From positions 46,743,786-46,807,785 of the forward strand of contig QCXZ01000041.1 in NCBI GenBank assembly GCA_025024175.1: 64,000 bases of DNA, given 5' to 3'. Shown piece after piece: positions 10,849 through 21,500 of this stretch. Position 1 is the first letter of the stretch; each line of letters begins with the position of its first letter. This DNA is from Rhyzopertha dominica. Taxonomy: Eukaryota > Arthropoda > Insecta > Coleoptera > Bostrichidae. The notes beneath the pieces are model-generated. The model was not told the DNA's origin. It was given only the letters and a program-made list of their open reading frames with translations, and did not search any database. The position numbers were made by a program, and so were the translations under genes.

Positions 10849-11865
10849 TAGTTACTATTGTATACACAGTGTAGCGAGAATTGTAGTTCATACTACGTAT
10901 ATTATATATAGGTAGTTTCCACATCTTTTATATTTATTATTCATTAAAATTATTTATAGTTATCCATGAAAATTATCAATTTTATGCAAACATTTTCACA
11001 TTGTTTTCAAATGTGGGATATAAGATTTTCATTGACAAAAAAATTGCAGATAACAATTTTGTTTTGTTCAAATGCTCTCATATATATGTCATTCAAGATA
11101 TTATTTTTTAAACAATTGCATAGCCAATGGTAATTTTTTATTTTGAATTTAGTTTCGTCGAACTTAGACTTTTAGCTTTATTGCAGAATTGTATGAGGAT
11201 AGCAAGTTATGCATGATTACCAGAATTGATACCTTATGGTATTGACAGTTTAGTCTTTTTGACAAAAAGTAATACATCTTTATAGAGATAAATATTATAT
11301 GGTTACGTACATCCATATCGAAGATATAATTTTACAATTGCTATGTTCTGTTCTACCTCTCAGAGGATGTCTTATATCCCACAGATAAGTATTGCAATTG
11401 TATTTTATTGTTTTGCAGTTTATATACTGTTAACCCTCTAAATTTGTGGAATTGAATCTTTGCGCCTTTTACAACCAGAGAAATGTCATTTTTCAGTGTT
11501 GAAGTTTATCTCTTGGACTGTTATATGGGATGATTATTCCTGCTGTGAGCTTACATATAATCTAGGGACCTTTGCTGTGAACCCAATTGTGAAAATTATC
11601 AATTCTGTTGTCTTTGAAGCATCCTTGTGCAAGTTATTTTGTATGAAACTATTTTTAAGGAACGCAAAAGTGAGTAAATGTGATGTTAGGTATCCAGTAG
11701 GATAAGGAAGCGGGTAGCTCAGATATTAAGTATTTTTTTGTCTCCTCTTCAGCAATAAATATGTTTTGTAGTTAAATAAATAGAATATTAAATCAAACAT
11801 ACCTTTTATTTCAGTTACGTATATAAAATAGCCGTTTATTTCTTAAAGTTAAGAAATATCACAAT
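10849..11865. other. intergenic, no gene seen
   Basis: AT-rich spacer between the convergent FAXDC2-like gene and the minus-strand membrane-protein gene. The open frame near 11460-11705 lacks an ATG at its start and resembles nothing I know. Confidence 0.5.
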
Positions 11866-11871
11866 TTTATT
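11866..11871 (-). terminator. poly(A) signal for the 241-residue membrane protein
   Basis: AATAAA on the minus strand, about 70 bp past the stop codon at 11938. Another AATAAA lies near 11836-11841. Confidence 0.5.
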
Positions 11872-11937
11872 GCATTACGAAGGCACCTTCTACAGACAAA
11901 TTTTTGGCATCGTTTCGGAAGTGATTGCTCTCCAAAT

Positions 11938-12663
11938 TTAGTTGTTATACATCCCCTCAATCAGGAAATCCATCCTTCGATAATGTCTGTGTTGCCACCA
12001 TTCTGATCCCCTTTTGTACAAAACTGAGATTAAAACTGTCATCAAAGGCACAGATAGTATGACGCCAACAATCGGAATCACATATTTCGCAGTTCTGTGT
12101 TCCTGCCTCTCCTTTAAAATCTCCAGATTGTCCACACTGTGTGGATTCAGAGATGAAACGTTGGAGATATTACTCGAGGGCACAGGCTCCTCATCGTTTT
12201 CCGTAATCAGCGGCTTCTTCACGGGTTCGGTTGTGCTCGAAACGCTAACCGGAGGCATGAATGTAACTCCTTTGCGGGGAAGGACGGTATGAGTGTCTTT
12301 TTCAGGTGAAGCGACAGGTGGTGGAAGTTTTGCTGTGACATTCAACGTTTGGGTTACATTATTATTAGTCAGCTGAACGCTTGGACCTCCCATTACACTT
12401 GTTGAGTTCACATTTGGCGGTATTTCGTGTTCACGGCCTGTTCCAGTTGGTGATATTAACGGTGGTGTTTCAGCTTTTTGTGATGAGGTTACATTAACGT
12501 TGCCACCTTCGGTTTCTAGCTGCAGTGGTTTCTTCTCAGCGGCAACCGTCTTGTTTTGTTCAATCGTTGCATTGTTAACTTGGCTTACTTTCACTTCTTG
12601 AGCACCAACGCTTATGATACAAATGGTGATTAACGTTATGAACAGCATTTTGCGATATACCAT
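11938..12663 (-). CDS. uncharacterised type I membrane protein, Thr/Pro-rich
   Basis: A single uninterrupted 241-codon frame from ATG at 12663. Residues 1-21 (basic start, then hydrophobic LFITLITICIISVGA) form a clear signal peptide. The ectodomain, about 22-193, is rich in T, P, S, V and N and has about eight N-glycosylation sequons (NAT, NKT, NVT, NST, NIS, NVS) but no cysteines. A membrane segment follows at about 194-216 (YVIPIVGVILSVPLM...). The 25-residue cytoplasmic tail is basic and aromatic, with EWWQHRHYRRMDFLIEGMYNN at its end; its dense composition suggests the conserved functional part. I do not recognise the family. The frame's clean structure, intronless layout and downstream poly(A) signal support a real gene rather than a chance frame. 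It could be a mucin-like surface or trafficking protein, but that is inference. Confidence 0.8.
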   Translation of the reverse strand: MVYRKMLFITLITICIISVGAQEVKVSQVNNATIEQNKTVAAEKKPLQLETEGGNVNVTSSQKAETPPLISPTGTGREHEIPPNVNSTSVMGGPSVQLTNNNVTQTLNVTAKLPPPVASPEKDTHTVLPRKGVTFMPPVSVSSTTEPVKKPLITENDEEPVPSSNISNVSSLNPHSVDNLEILKERQEHRTAKYVIPIVGVILSVPLMTVLISVLYKRGSEWWQHRHYRRMDFLIEGMYNN

Positions 12664-13238
12664 ACGCGATAATCATTTATGGGAGATTGTTATGCCACAT
12701 GAACAACATTCGTGGAAGGATTAAAATACTTGATTAGGAAACTGTAGTTATTAATCCATTAAAAACATGCCGAAAAGCAACAAACCTGTCAGCAAAAACA
12801 GCAACAACTGGCAATGACAATCAATTGACATTGACAGATGAAATATTTTATTGACAGTGACAGGGGCTTTACATGAAAGATATAGACAACGGCTTTTCAG
12901 GCTTGCAACCTAATTTTCGTTGATATCACCAACAACTCGAGTAATAGTTTGTTTACCTTCAATTATTATTAATGCAAATGCAGCAGGTCCTCACAACATA
13001 ATAAGTAAACTGTTAATCTAATTTTCCAATTAAATATCTCTTAAGGTCCTCTTCGAATTTTTTTTACGTAAGCAGGTTAAGAATAAAGTATCATATTAAA
13101 CTATCATAATAAAGTAATTACTGTTCGCTTACATACAAAGTGGTTTGCTATAAAATTTACATTAAACTTTAGGCATTCAAAGTTTTTAATAAAATAATTA
13201 TATACATTGAAAAACTCATTGGGATTCAATTATAAAGG
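12664..13238. other. intergenic / upstream region of the minus-strand gene
   Basis: No coding signal. Several TGACA and TTGACA repeats cluster at 12790-12870. A promoter for the membrane-protein gene is expected here, but no convincing TATA/initiator pair was seen. Confidence 0.4.
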
Positions 13239-13895
13239 TTGGTGACAACAATCCATTTTCACAGTTGGAATATCTTACCTGCGCTTTTTTGGTCGACCTG
13301 TAGTCTGTATGAAACCACTAGAATCACTGAACATTCTCAGACATTAATTAATTTGATTTGCGTCAGTGAAGGCTTTGAATATTATCTAGATTGTGAGACT
13401 GTTGATCTTTTTGGTATGACTGATCACTTGTTCACCAGATGCATATTGGATATAGTATGCAATAAAAATCTACCACGAAAATTTGCGTACAGAGATTACC
13501 GTTGGTTCAACAATACTTTGTTTGCCAGAGATGCACTTGTAGTGGAATGGAACCATGTTTTGTCATTTTTTATTGATGCCAAGGTTGAATTTGTTAATTC
13601 TACTGTTCATATAGGTTACTGAATGTTCACACTCCTCTAAAGACAGTTACCACTTCTTTATTAACTGTGCAAAACAACCACCCGTGGACGATTCCTTGAT
13701 TGATTTCTTTAATAATAATCAGAAAGACATTGGTTTCTAGTGAAATTTTTGAGTGTGATGGTCTTCAGAATGTTTAACACATGAAATCAAATGCCATAGG
13801 CACTGATTTATTGAGTTTAGGGCATGACAAACTGTATTGCCATACTGCTGCTTTGATACACATAATTAATTATTCACCATCGGGCCAGGTGCCAA
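13239..13895 (+). pseudogene. LINE fragment A: endonuclease end to reverse transcriptase start
   Basis: The frame reads LINLICVSEGF then LFGMTDHLFTR, the C-terminal endonuclease pattern of Jockey/CR1-type LINEs, followed by YRDYRWFNN of the linker. After a frame change it continues with HTPLKTVT, GTDLLSLG and HIINYS...SGQVPRL, which belong to the start of the reverse transcriptase. It stops abruptly near 13895, where an oppositely oriented LINE fragment begins. Several frameshifts and stops make it non-functional. Confidence 0.75.
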
Positions 13896-14900
13896 GGTTA
13901 TACAATAGAAAGAGAAGCGGACGCAGATTAGAGCCCTGAGGAACACCACATTCAGGAACAAAACAAAAAGAATTAAAAAAATATAAGATACAAATATACG
14001 TCTATGTCTTAAGTATAGTTCTAACAAATAAGCGATTCAGTTTAGATACAAGAATGGACTGGTTAGCCTTATGAAATGGCTTCGATAAGTTCGTATACAT
14101 GACATCAACTCCTGTCAACCTCCTCACAAATGAATTGAGTAAATACAGCTAAGTTTGTTAAAGTAGATTGTTTTTTATAAAACTATGTTGTTTTTCAGAT
14201 AGCATGAGCTTCGTGGCTTAAAATTTTTTAGAGAAATTACAAAGCAGTGCAATGGGTCGGTAATCTGAGATATCCGCTCGATCATCCGATTTATATACAG
14301 TAGTTACTCTCGATGTCTTCCAAAATCCAGGGAATGTTGAGGAACTTAGAATTAAATTGAATATTAAAAATAGTGGCTCAGCAAAAGTTACAGCGCAGTC
14401 TTTAACGAGAAAGGAGGGAATCAGATCAGGACCTGCCGTTAACTTATCAGGCAATCTTTTTGCTCCAATCAATATACTTTCTCTTGTAAAAGGCTCAAAG
14501 TTGATAGGATCGCAATATGGAAACCGATCTTGAAAAGCGATTAAGGTTGCAACGTCTCCCCCACTTGAAGAGTATACACTTTTAAGGAATTCGGCAAATT
14601 TATTAACAATATCCTGTTGATCTTTTAACTTTTCACCGTTACAACTCATAGTACCTGGTATTTTTGTAGCTTTACTCATATCTTGCACATACGACCAAAA
14701 TTGAGACGGAGTACTCTTTTTGGAATCTTGCACTTCATTCAGGTAACTATTATAAGCCTCCCTAGTATCCTTCTTAACTACAGACCTTAGTCGCCGATAC
14801 TCATGGAAATGGTAGATAGAGTTAACCGAGCTTTCTTCTTGATATTTCCTATTACCTTCGGTTTTATCCATTTAGGAAAGCAGCGACTTACAGACCTCCA
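13896..14900 (-). pseudogene. LINE fragment B: reverse transcriptase
   Basis: Read on the minus strand from about 14900, the frame gives HEYRRLRSVVKKDTREAYN, SVYSSSGGD, LPDKLTAGPDLIPSFLVKDC, FPGFWKTSRVTTVYKSDD and DYRPIALL. These are the finger and palm blocks of a LINE reverse transcriptase. After a stop at 14218 the protein resumes in other frames with VDVMYT(N)LSK(P)F and then GVPQGSNLRPLLF, ending near 13896. The YADD block is absent, so the 3' half is missing. The clade is probably Jockey/CR1. Confidence 0.8.
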
Positions 14901-15272
14901 ACGAGGAACATGTCAGTACAAAACTTCGTGTAAGCGGCCATAAAACACTCAATCATATCGTCCACATTATTACAAGAATGTAGAATGGACCAATCAATCT
15001 CTAGAGGTGAAGCTTAAAGTGCAGGGTAGTTAGTTTTTTAAAATTATAGGTCTTATTATTCCTGTAGCATTTTTATTGCAATAATACTGGATACTGGATA
15101 CATGTCACATACCTGTGTACTGCATTTTTTTTGGTTGAATGGGAGATCAGCCACGCTGAACTTATACATTTTCTGCCTTTATAATTAAGGTAGATATAAT
15201 TCTTTTCTTGTAATTTTTGCTCAGTAGTAACAGTTTGTAACTTGTGAATTTTTTTGAGCACAATAAAGATTA
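14901..15272. other. no gene seen
   Basis: Short AT-rich spacer between LINE fragment B and the 3' end of the IRAG-like gene. Nothing recognisable on either strand. Confidence 0.4.
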
Positions 15273-15278
15273 TTTATT
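15273..15278 (-). terminator. candidate poly(A) signal for the IRAG-like gene
   Basis: AATAAA on the minus strand, about 250 bp past the stop at 15530. It is the first canonical signal I see downstream of the last exon. Confidence 0.4.
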
Positions 15279-15529
15279 ATTTTGCAATGAAGAAAACGTG
15301 ACCGCCGATATTTACGCATTTTAGTCCAGTATTTTTTTTTTCGTGAAAGTGTTGAGCGAATAATGACTATGATGCGTGCGTTTGTGCGAAGAACGTTCGC
15401 ATTCTCCAGAGCTAGTGAGTGGTAAGTGTTTTCAAATCTAAAGGATATTTGAACAGGAAATGGTTTATTTGAAGCTTAAAATTAATACATTAGTAAAATT
15501 CGGTATTGACGTATAGGTTACTGAAACTA

Positions 15530-18500
15530 TCAGCTAGTTGCAAATACATCAAGCCAAGTATTCCAGTGCCAGAAGCATTTTGTTGTGTTGATTCCATGTT
15601 TGGCAAATTCCATTTCTATTAGTATATTTGCCATTGTAATAATGCTGAACGAAAAGCACATTAACGCCCCAAAACAGAATATTTCATGTAGCGTTCCGTT
15701 GTTTGACCATGCTGTATATCTGTTTTCGAAGTTGCTTCGCATTTGTCGTACACGGTGTAAGATTTTATATCTGAAACAAAGAGTCTTAAATTAGAAGCAT
15801 AAATTAGTTTCTGTTACTCTGTTTGGTAATTGGGTATTTGCCATGTATTTATATTTTATTAAATTGTATATTAATAGGTAGCATCTAATCCACAAAACAG
15901 CTGTGACAGCTTATAAATTCGAAAAAATGGATCGTAAGAAGTATTTTTAATATTAAAAATGTGAACATTTAAAAGGACCGCCAAAACGCGAACATATTGG
16001 CTGTGACGTCAGGTGTCTTGTAAAGGGCCGCTTGTTTACATCTGGGGTCAGCGCGTCAGCCCAGCCCGTCAATTTATCAGTTTGTTGTTTGCGTTCATTT
16101 GATCACAGTGGGTTGTTGGAAACATACTATTTGTAAACATAAAAATGTAGGAATCAAAAATGTACCTTAAACTTGACATTTATTTTAGAGGTCAGAATAA
16201 ATATAAATTGCCATTTATTTTCGGGGCTCTTGCGGCTCGTTTCCGGTCTGAGTAACAGTCGAATATATGGGGAACAACGTCGTTCTTTATTATAACATTT
16301 CCCTTTATCAACTTAAAACGCATATAATTTTTCATATCCTCTTCAAGCTATAACAAAATGGAAACTGAATGGTAAACACTTATAACCCCAAAAAGAATAA
16401 TAAAACTTACAGTAAGAATCAGGATGATCTTGACAACCGAAACACAAACTTTGCGGTTACGGCATATCACGTTTAGGGGCCTTAAACAACTTTTTCATAC
16501 GTTGATAATCTCGAGGAACGGTTACAAAAATTTTGTTAGCTGTACTGACTAAAGTACTTCTATAACCATATACAAAACAACACTTGTTTTGTTTTCCATA
16601 CATAATAGATGCTTGTGAAACTACACATATCACTTTTTGGTGCGTCCTCTTACACCGTCCTTTCAATAAACACCACNCAAAAGCTTTTCCAATACAAGAA
16701 TGATACTACACCATTTAACAGCACGCTCCTCGGTAATGTTTACATGACACTTGACGTCACGAGTTGAATAACCTTGGAGAGAAGCGTTTTGGCGGTGACT
16801 CCTAAGATTCGAATTTCAGACCTGAAATTCAGTACCTACAAATATTTTTTTGCTCTTTTTTAACATGGCGTACGATATATATGCACCTCAAGATTCATTT
16901 TACATAATTTTCAAAAAAAGTGATAATACCCAATTGCCACATAAAAGTTGAGAAGGAGAAATATTTCATTTTCACCGAGTGAAACCATAGTGAAAATAAA
17001 AAAAAAACGAAATTTTTTCTTAGAATGCTATGAAGTATTATGAGTTTAAGCAGACATTTNTACGTTATTACAATGAATAAATGGTTTCATAGTGATAACT
17101 GCACCTCACCTATAAGGTAGATGTGAAGTATCTATTTCTACTGGCTCACTGCTTTGGTTAGGACTAGATTTGTTTTCACAGACATCGTTCTCGAAGTCGC
17201 TTTGGTTATGTAGGTGTTCATCGTTCGGTCCATTTTCTATCGTTCCTTCCTTAATCTTCCTTAAGTCCACTCCTAATCTGCAAAATCACCATCATTATAC
17301 GGAAATTCAATGTTTTATCACCACTTACTCTAATCGACTAGGTCTGGAAGCTCTCAGCAAGGCACTGGTTCGTAAGGATAAATCGGAGGTACGCCTTGTA
17401 ATCCGTTTGTGTTCCAGATTTGGCTGCTGAGATATGGCGGCTATGCTTGCCCGTCTCCTGTCTATTCTCTTGATGGGCCCGTTTATGGACGTCGTTGAAG
17501 AAGCCCTCGGTTTGTTAGTGGAAGATGATTCTGGGGTTGTGTTGGTGTCTTGCAGAACACGTCTGTGAAAAAGAACATTTATACATATATTACGTGCGTG
17601 TGAACGTGAAAAATTAAATGATTTCTCAATCAAAATTAACAAATACGAGGGTCGTGTCATAATTCCTGCACATATCAAGCTGGCTCTGAATTGACGATGG
17701 TGAAAAAACAAGTGCAGTCAAATTGTAAAAGTCTATCGCTGGACGATTCTTTAACGGAGTTGAGGAAACGTTCACAAGAAGAAGACCTGGATGAAGAACT
17801 AGTCCATCTAGCAAAGATATGTCTGAAATCTACTTTTCTCAAGTTCCAGGACGACTACTACGAGCGGATAGAAAGTGCTTTTATGGGGTCACTGTTTTCC
17901 CCGATTATAGCCAACGTTTACTTGGGAGCCTTCGAGACCGCTGCATTGGCATCGCCACGAACTTAAACCTAAGTGTTGGTTTAGATTCGTGGGCGACAGT
18001 TTCACCGTCTGGCTGCATAGAGAACAGACCATAAAGGAGTTCCTAGATTATCTAAAGAGCATCCACAACGGCATACTTTTCACGATGGACATGGAGGCCG
18101 ATGGCACTCTACCCTTCCTGGGTGTGATGATAAAAAAGACGGCACGATAAGACATATGGTCTCTAGGAAGCCAACCCACACAGATCGCTACCTGCATACA
18201 GATTCACCTGTTCAAAAATAAGGAGTTATCACATGCTGATACAACGAGCAAAGACCACCTAGAAGAGGAATTAGAACATTTACGCAGAGCACTACAAAAA
18301 GTGGATATCCTAAGGCACGGATTGAGAAAGCTATCAATAGACAACAATTGTAAAAATAAAGTGGAAGTTCACTTTAAGAATTATTTTCTTTAGAAGAATT
18401 AACTAAAGAGAAATAAACCACAAGAATACATCGTTACAGCATACCTGCTCTACGTCAATGGATGTACTAATAAACTAAATAGAATTTTAGGTTGTTGTTC

Positions 18501-21500
18501 AAAGTGAATCAATATATTTTTTTTCAGAAAAGGCTGACGAATTGCTTTTGGGAAAAGCCAAAGTTTGGCAGAATAACTGTCATCCTCAAGTGTTGTTATC
18601 CACGATTGTATAACCTGTTATATATGTTGGTTATCTATAGATAAAAAAATAGTAGTATAGGACCTAGCCAATGCTTGATTAACTTTTTTACTGATGCTCC
18701 TGCTGATTTATTTTTGCGGTATCCTTATGAGATAGGGTATTACGGAAGTTTGTGTTCTAAATTACACTACCATTTGCTTCTGAGTTTGTTATTTTATTTC
18801 GTCACTTTCATGATCTGATATTTACAAACGGTTCCACATGCGACACATCTCTACATAGTGCAAAATTATGTATTCACCTTTGAATTAGAACGTTCGAATA
18901 GCTAAGTTTTTCGAAAAAGCACTAAATGCATTTTTGAATATACTTCTGGTTAATTCCTTGAAACCTTTTTGTGGTATTTCGTATTGTCAAGATAAAGAGC
19001 CGTAATAAATACTGTAATTACAGAACTATGCAAAATTGCAGTTTGAATATTTGCTGTCATTCTACAGATATTTATGTTTCCGATAACACTTGTATTTGTA
19101 CCTGAGCGTTAGTATTTATCATATTTTAACCAAGTAGTGGTTTAAAACTCATAAAACATAAGCAACCTTATAAATAAGATGAGTGACCTCTTGAACTAAC
19201 TGACTCATTATCAGTTACAATGTTATGCTAATTCCGTGTACTTTGGGTTCTTAAAAACAGAAATGATTATTTGCAAAAGTGAAGCTCCGCAACTTATCAA
19301 TATTAGCGATTACGGCATTTATGGTAGTAATTAACATTTTACGATATATTTGTTTAGATTTGATGCTTATTGGCCATCATTGAATTACATACGTATTCAA
19401 TTTAAGTAAGGTAAATTATTGTAATAGGATTTAGAATCTATTTTTATTACAAAATATATTATGTGAATTTTGCATAAACACACGTGCAGCAGATTTAACT
19501 AGTTAAATGACAAAAAAATCTGCGCTGTGTGATCTGCCAGTTAAGTGTTTTTCATCGATTTTGCGTATTACAGCTTTTAACGATTTGACGACTTGAATGT
19601 CAACTATTTATTTTTATTCCCGAAAAACCAGATAACGCACCCGAAAGTGAGCGGTTATTAAGCGTACGTATAGGTGTTATTTTTTTGTGGAAAATTGTGT
19701 TTAAGACAAAAATGAGGGTGTTAATTAAATTAAACTTCAGTTCTCTGAGTTTGGCGGACAAAGTAAACATTAAGGAAAACTAAACGCCCTGTGCTGTATT
19801 AAATTTAAATAAAGTACAACCCAGGACGATATATTTAAGATTAAACAAATGGCTGAAATCTGTTTAGCATTCTTGGACTTAGAGAATGCATTTGATAACA
19901 TCCCTAGAAGTGGTCTGGGAAAGTATGAAGAAAACAGGTATAAATAATAAGCTCAGAAAAAGCATAGAGAGTTTAAACAGTGTCACAAAAAATTATGTCA
20001 GAACAAGCAACATGGAATCACGGGATTTTCAAGTAGTGGATGGATTAAGGCAAGGGGAGGGTGTTAAGCCCAACACTGTTTACTATGGTAATGGATGATA
20101 TATTGTGGGAACTACACAACAAGGCCAATGAAGTATAGAAAATTAAAGGTGATAAAGCTAGCAGAACGCGCATTTGCAGATGACCGGATATTCTCTGCAG
20201 AAAATGAAGAAAAATTACAACAAAATGTAGAGTTGTGGGAGAATGAATAACAAAATGTAAAATGTTAATAAATACTAGCAAGATTAAAACAATGGTCATA
20301 GGAAAGGAGGACAAAAAGATAGACATACCAATAAATGGAAAACAAATAGAACAGGTTAAAAGTTTTAAGTACCTAGGAGTTACAATACAAAGCAATGGAG
20401 GTATGCATGAAGAAATAAATGAAAGAATCACTAGTGCAATAAAGGTGTACCACTCACTAAATAGGAGGTTAATAAGTAAAAAGAAAATAAGTGAGAAGAC
20501 AAAAATGATGGTATACAAGACCATTTATAGACCAATATTGACATACGGTAGTGAAAGTTGGGTGTTAAGTGATAGACTTTTAAGTAGACTGCAGGCAACA
20601 GAGATGAAATACTTGAGACGTGTTAAACAGGTGACTAGAATGGACAGAATAGGAAACGACAGAATCAGGAAAGAACTAGAAATAGAGTCGATTAAAAAAA
20701 CTATGGAAGAGAATAAATTAAAGTGGTTCCGGCACTTGGTGAGAATGAACGAGGAAAGACCAGCAAAACCAGGTTTTTTTTGCTCTGTTTGTTTATTGTT
20801 TGGTGGCGATGATAACTGGACATTTCTAAGAAATAAAAGGAAAAGTTTTCAAAATAGGAATATTTTTCTGTTATTCAATCAGCGCCCCCCTAGATAAAAA
20901 TGCCACCAGCCGCCACTGCTTATAAGATAGATGAAAGTAGTGTGAATAGTAACGTAAAATAAAAGTTTGGTTAAAATTTTCAGGAGGTGAAAAATTTTTA
21001 GTCCGAATTTTGTGCCAAAACTTATGGGACATACGTTATAGTAATAATTAAAACTCACTTGGTGTACTGCAACTGCCTCTTCGCCGAGTCCCTCTGTTGC
21101 TTCAACAGCGTCACATGCTGCACCATCAAACTGACGGATTCCGTCAGCTTTTCCTCGTGCTGCACCGCTCCGAACTTCTCGGCGGAGATGGCGGCGTGTG
21201 ACGCCGCCCTGACGACGATGTCCACCTGGTCCAGCAGGCCGGTCATCAGTTCTGTCGTCTCGGCATCGACGCAGAACGGCTTGATCTTCTGGATCTTCTC
21301 GACGAGCCTGTCGATCTCGACGGTGAGATTGTTCTCGGTCTGGTCGCGGTACCTCCGCTGTCTGTCGCATCTGTCCCTGATGGTGGCCGAGTCTATGGTG
21401 AAAGCCAGGGCGAGGGTGGCGAACTTCTGTTCGACTTCTTCTTCCGTCTTTCTATCACTGGGAAAATCAATGGTTTTCCCTTCAAATTCGCTTTCTTCAA

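Noticed and set aside
15363..15422. Possible + strand first exon (MTMMRAFVRRTFAFSRASEW, then GTAAGT), resembling a mitochondrial presequence.
   Set aside because: It lies antisense within the likely 3' UTR of the IRAG-like gene and no following exon was found, so I did not list it as a gene.
20879..21370. A 163-codon minus-strand frame rich in Arg, Asp and Gly.
   Set aside because: It is the shadow of IRAG-like exon 2 in another frame; the GC-rich codons of that exon keep it open by chance.
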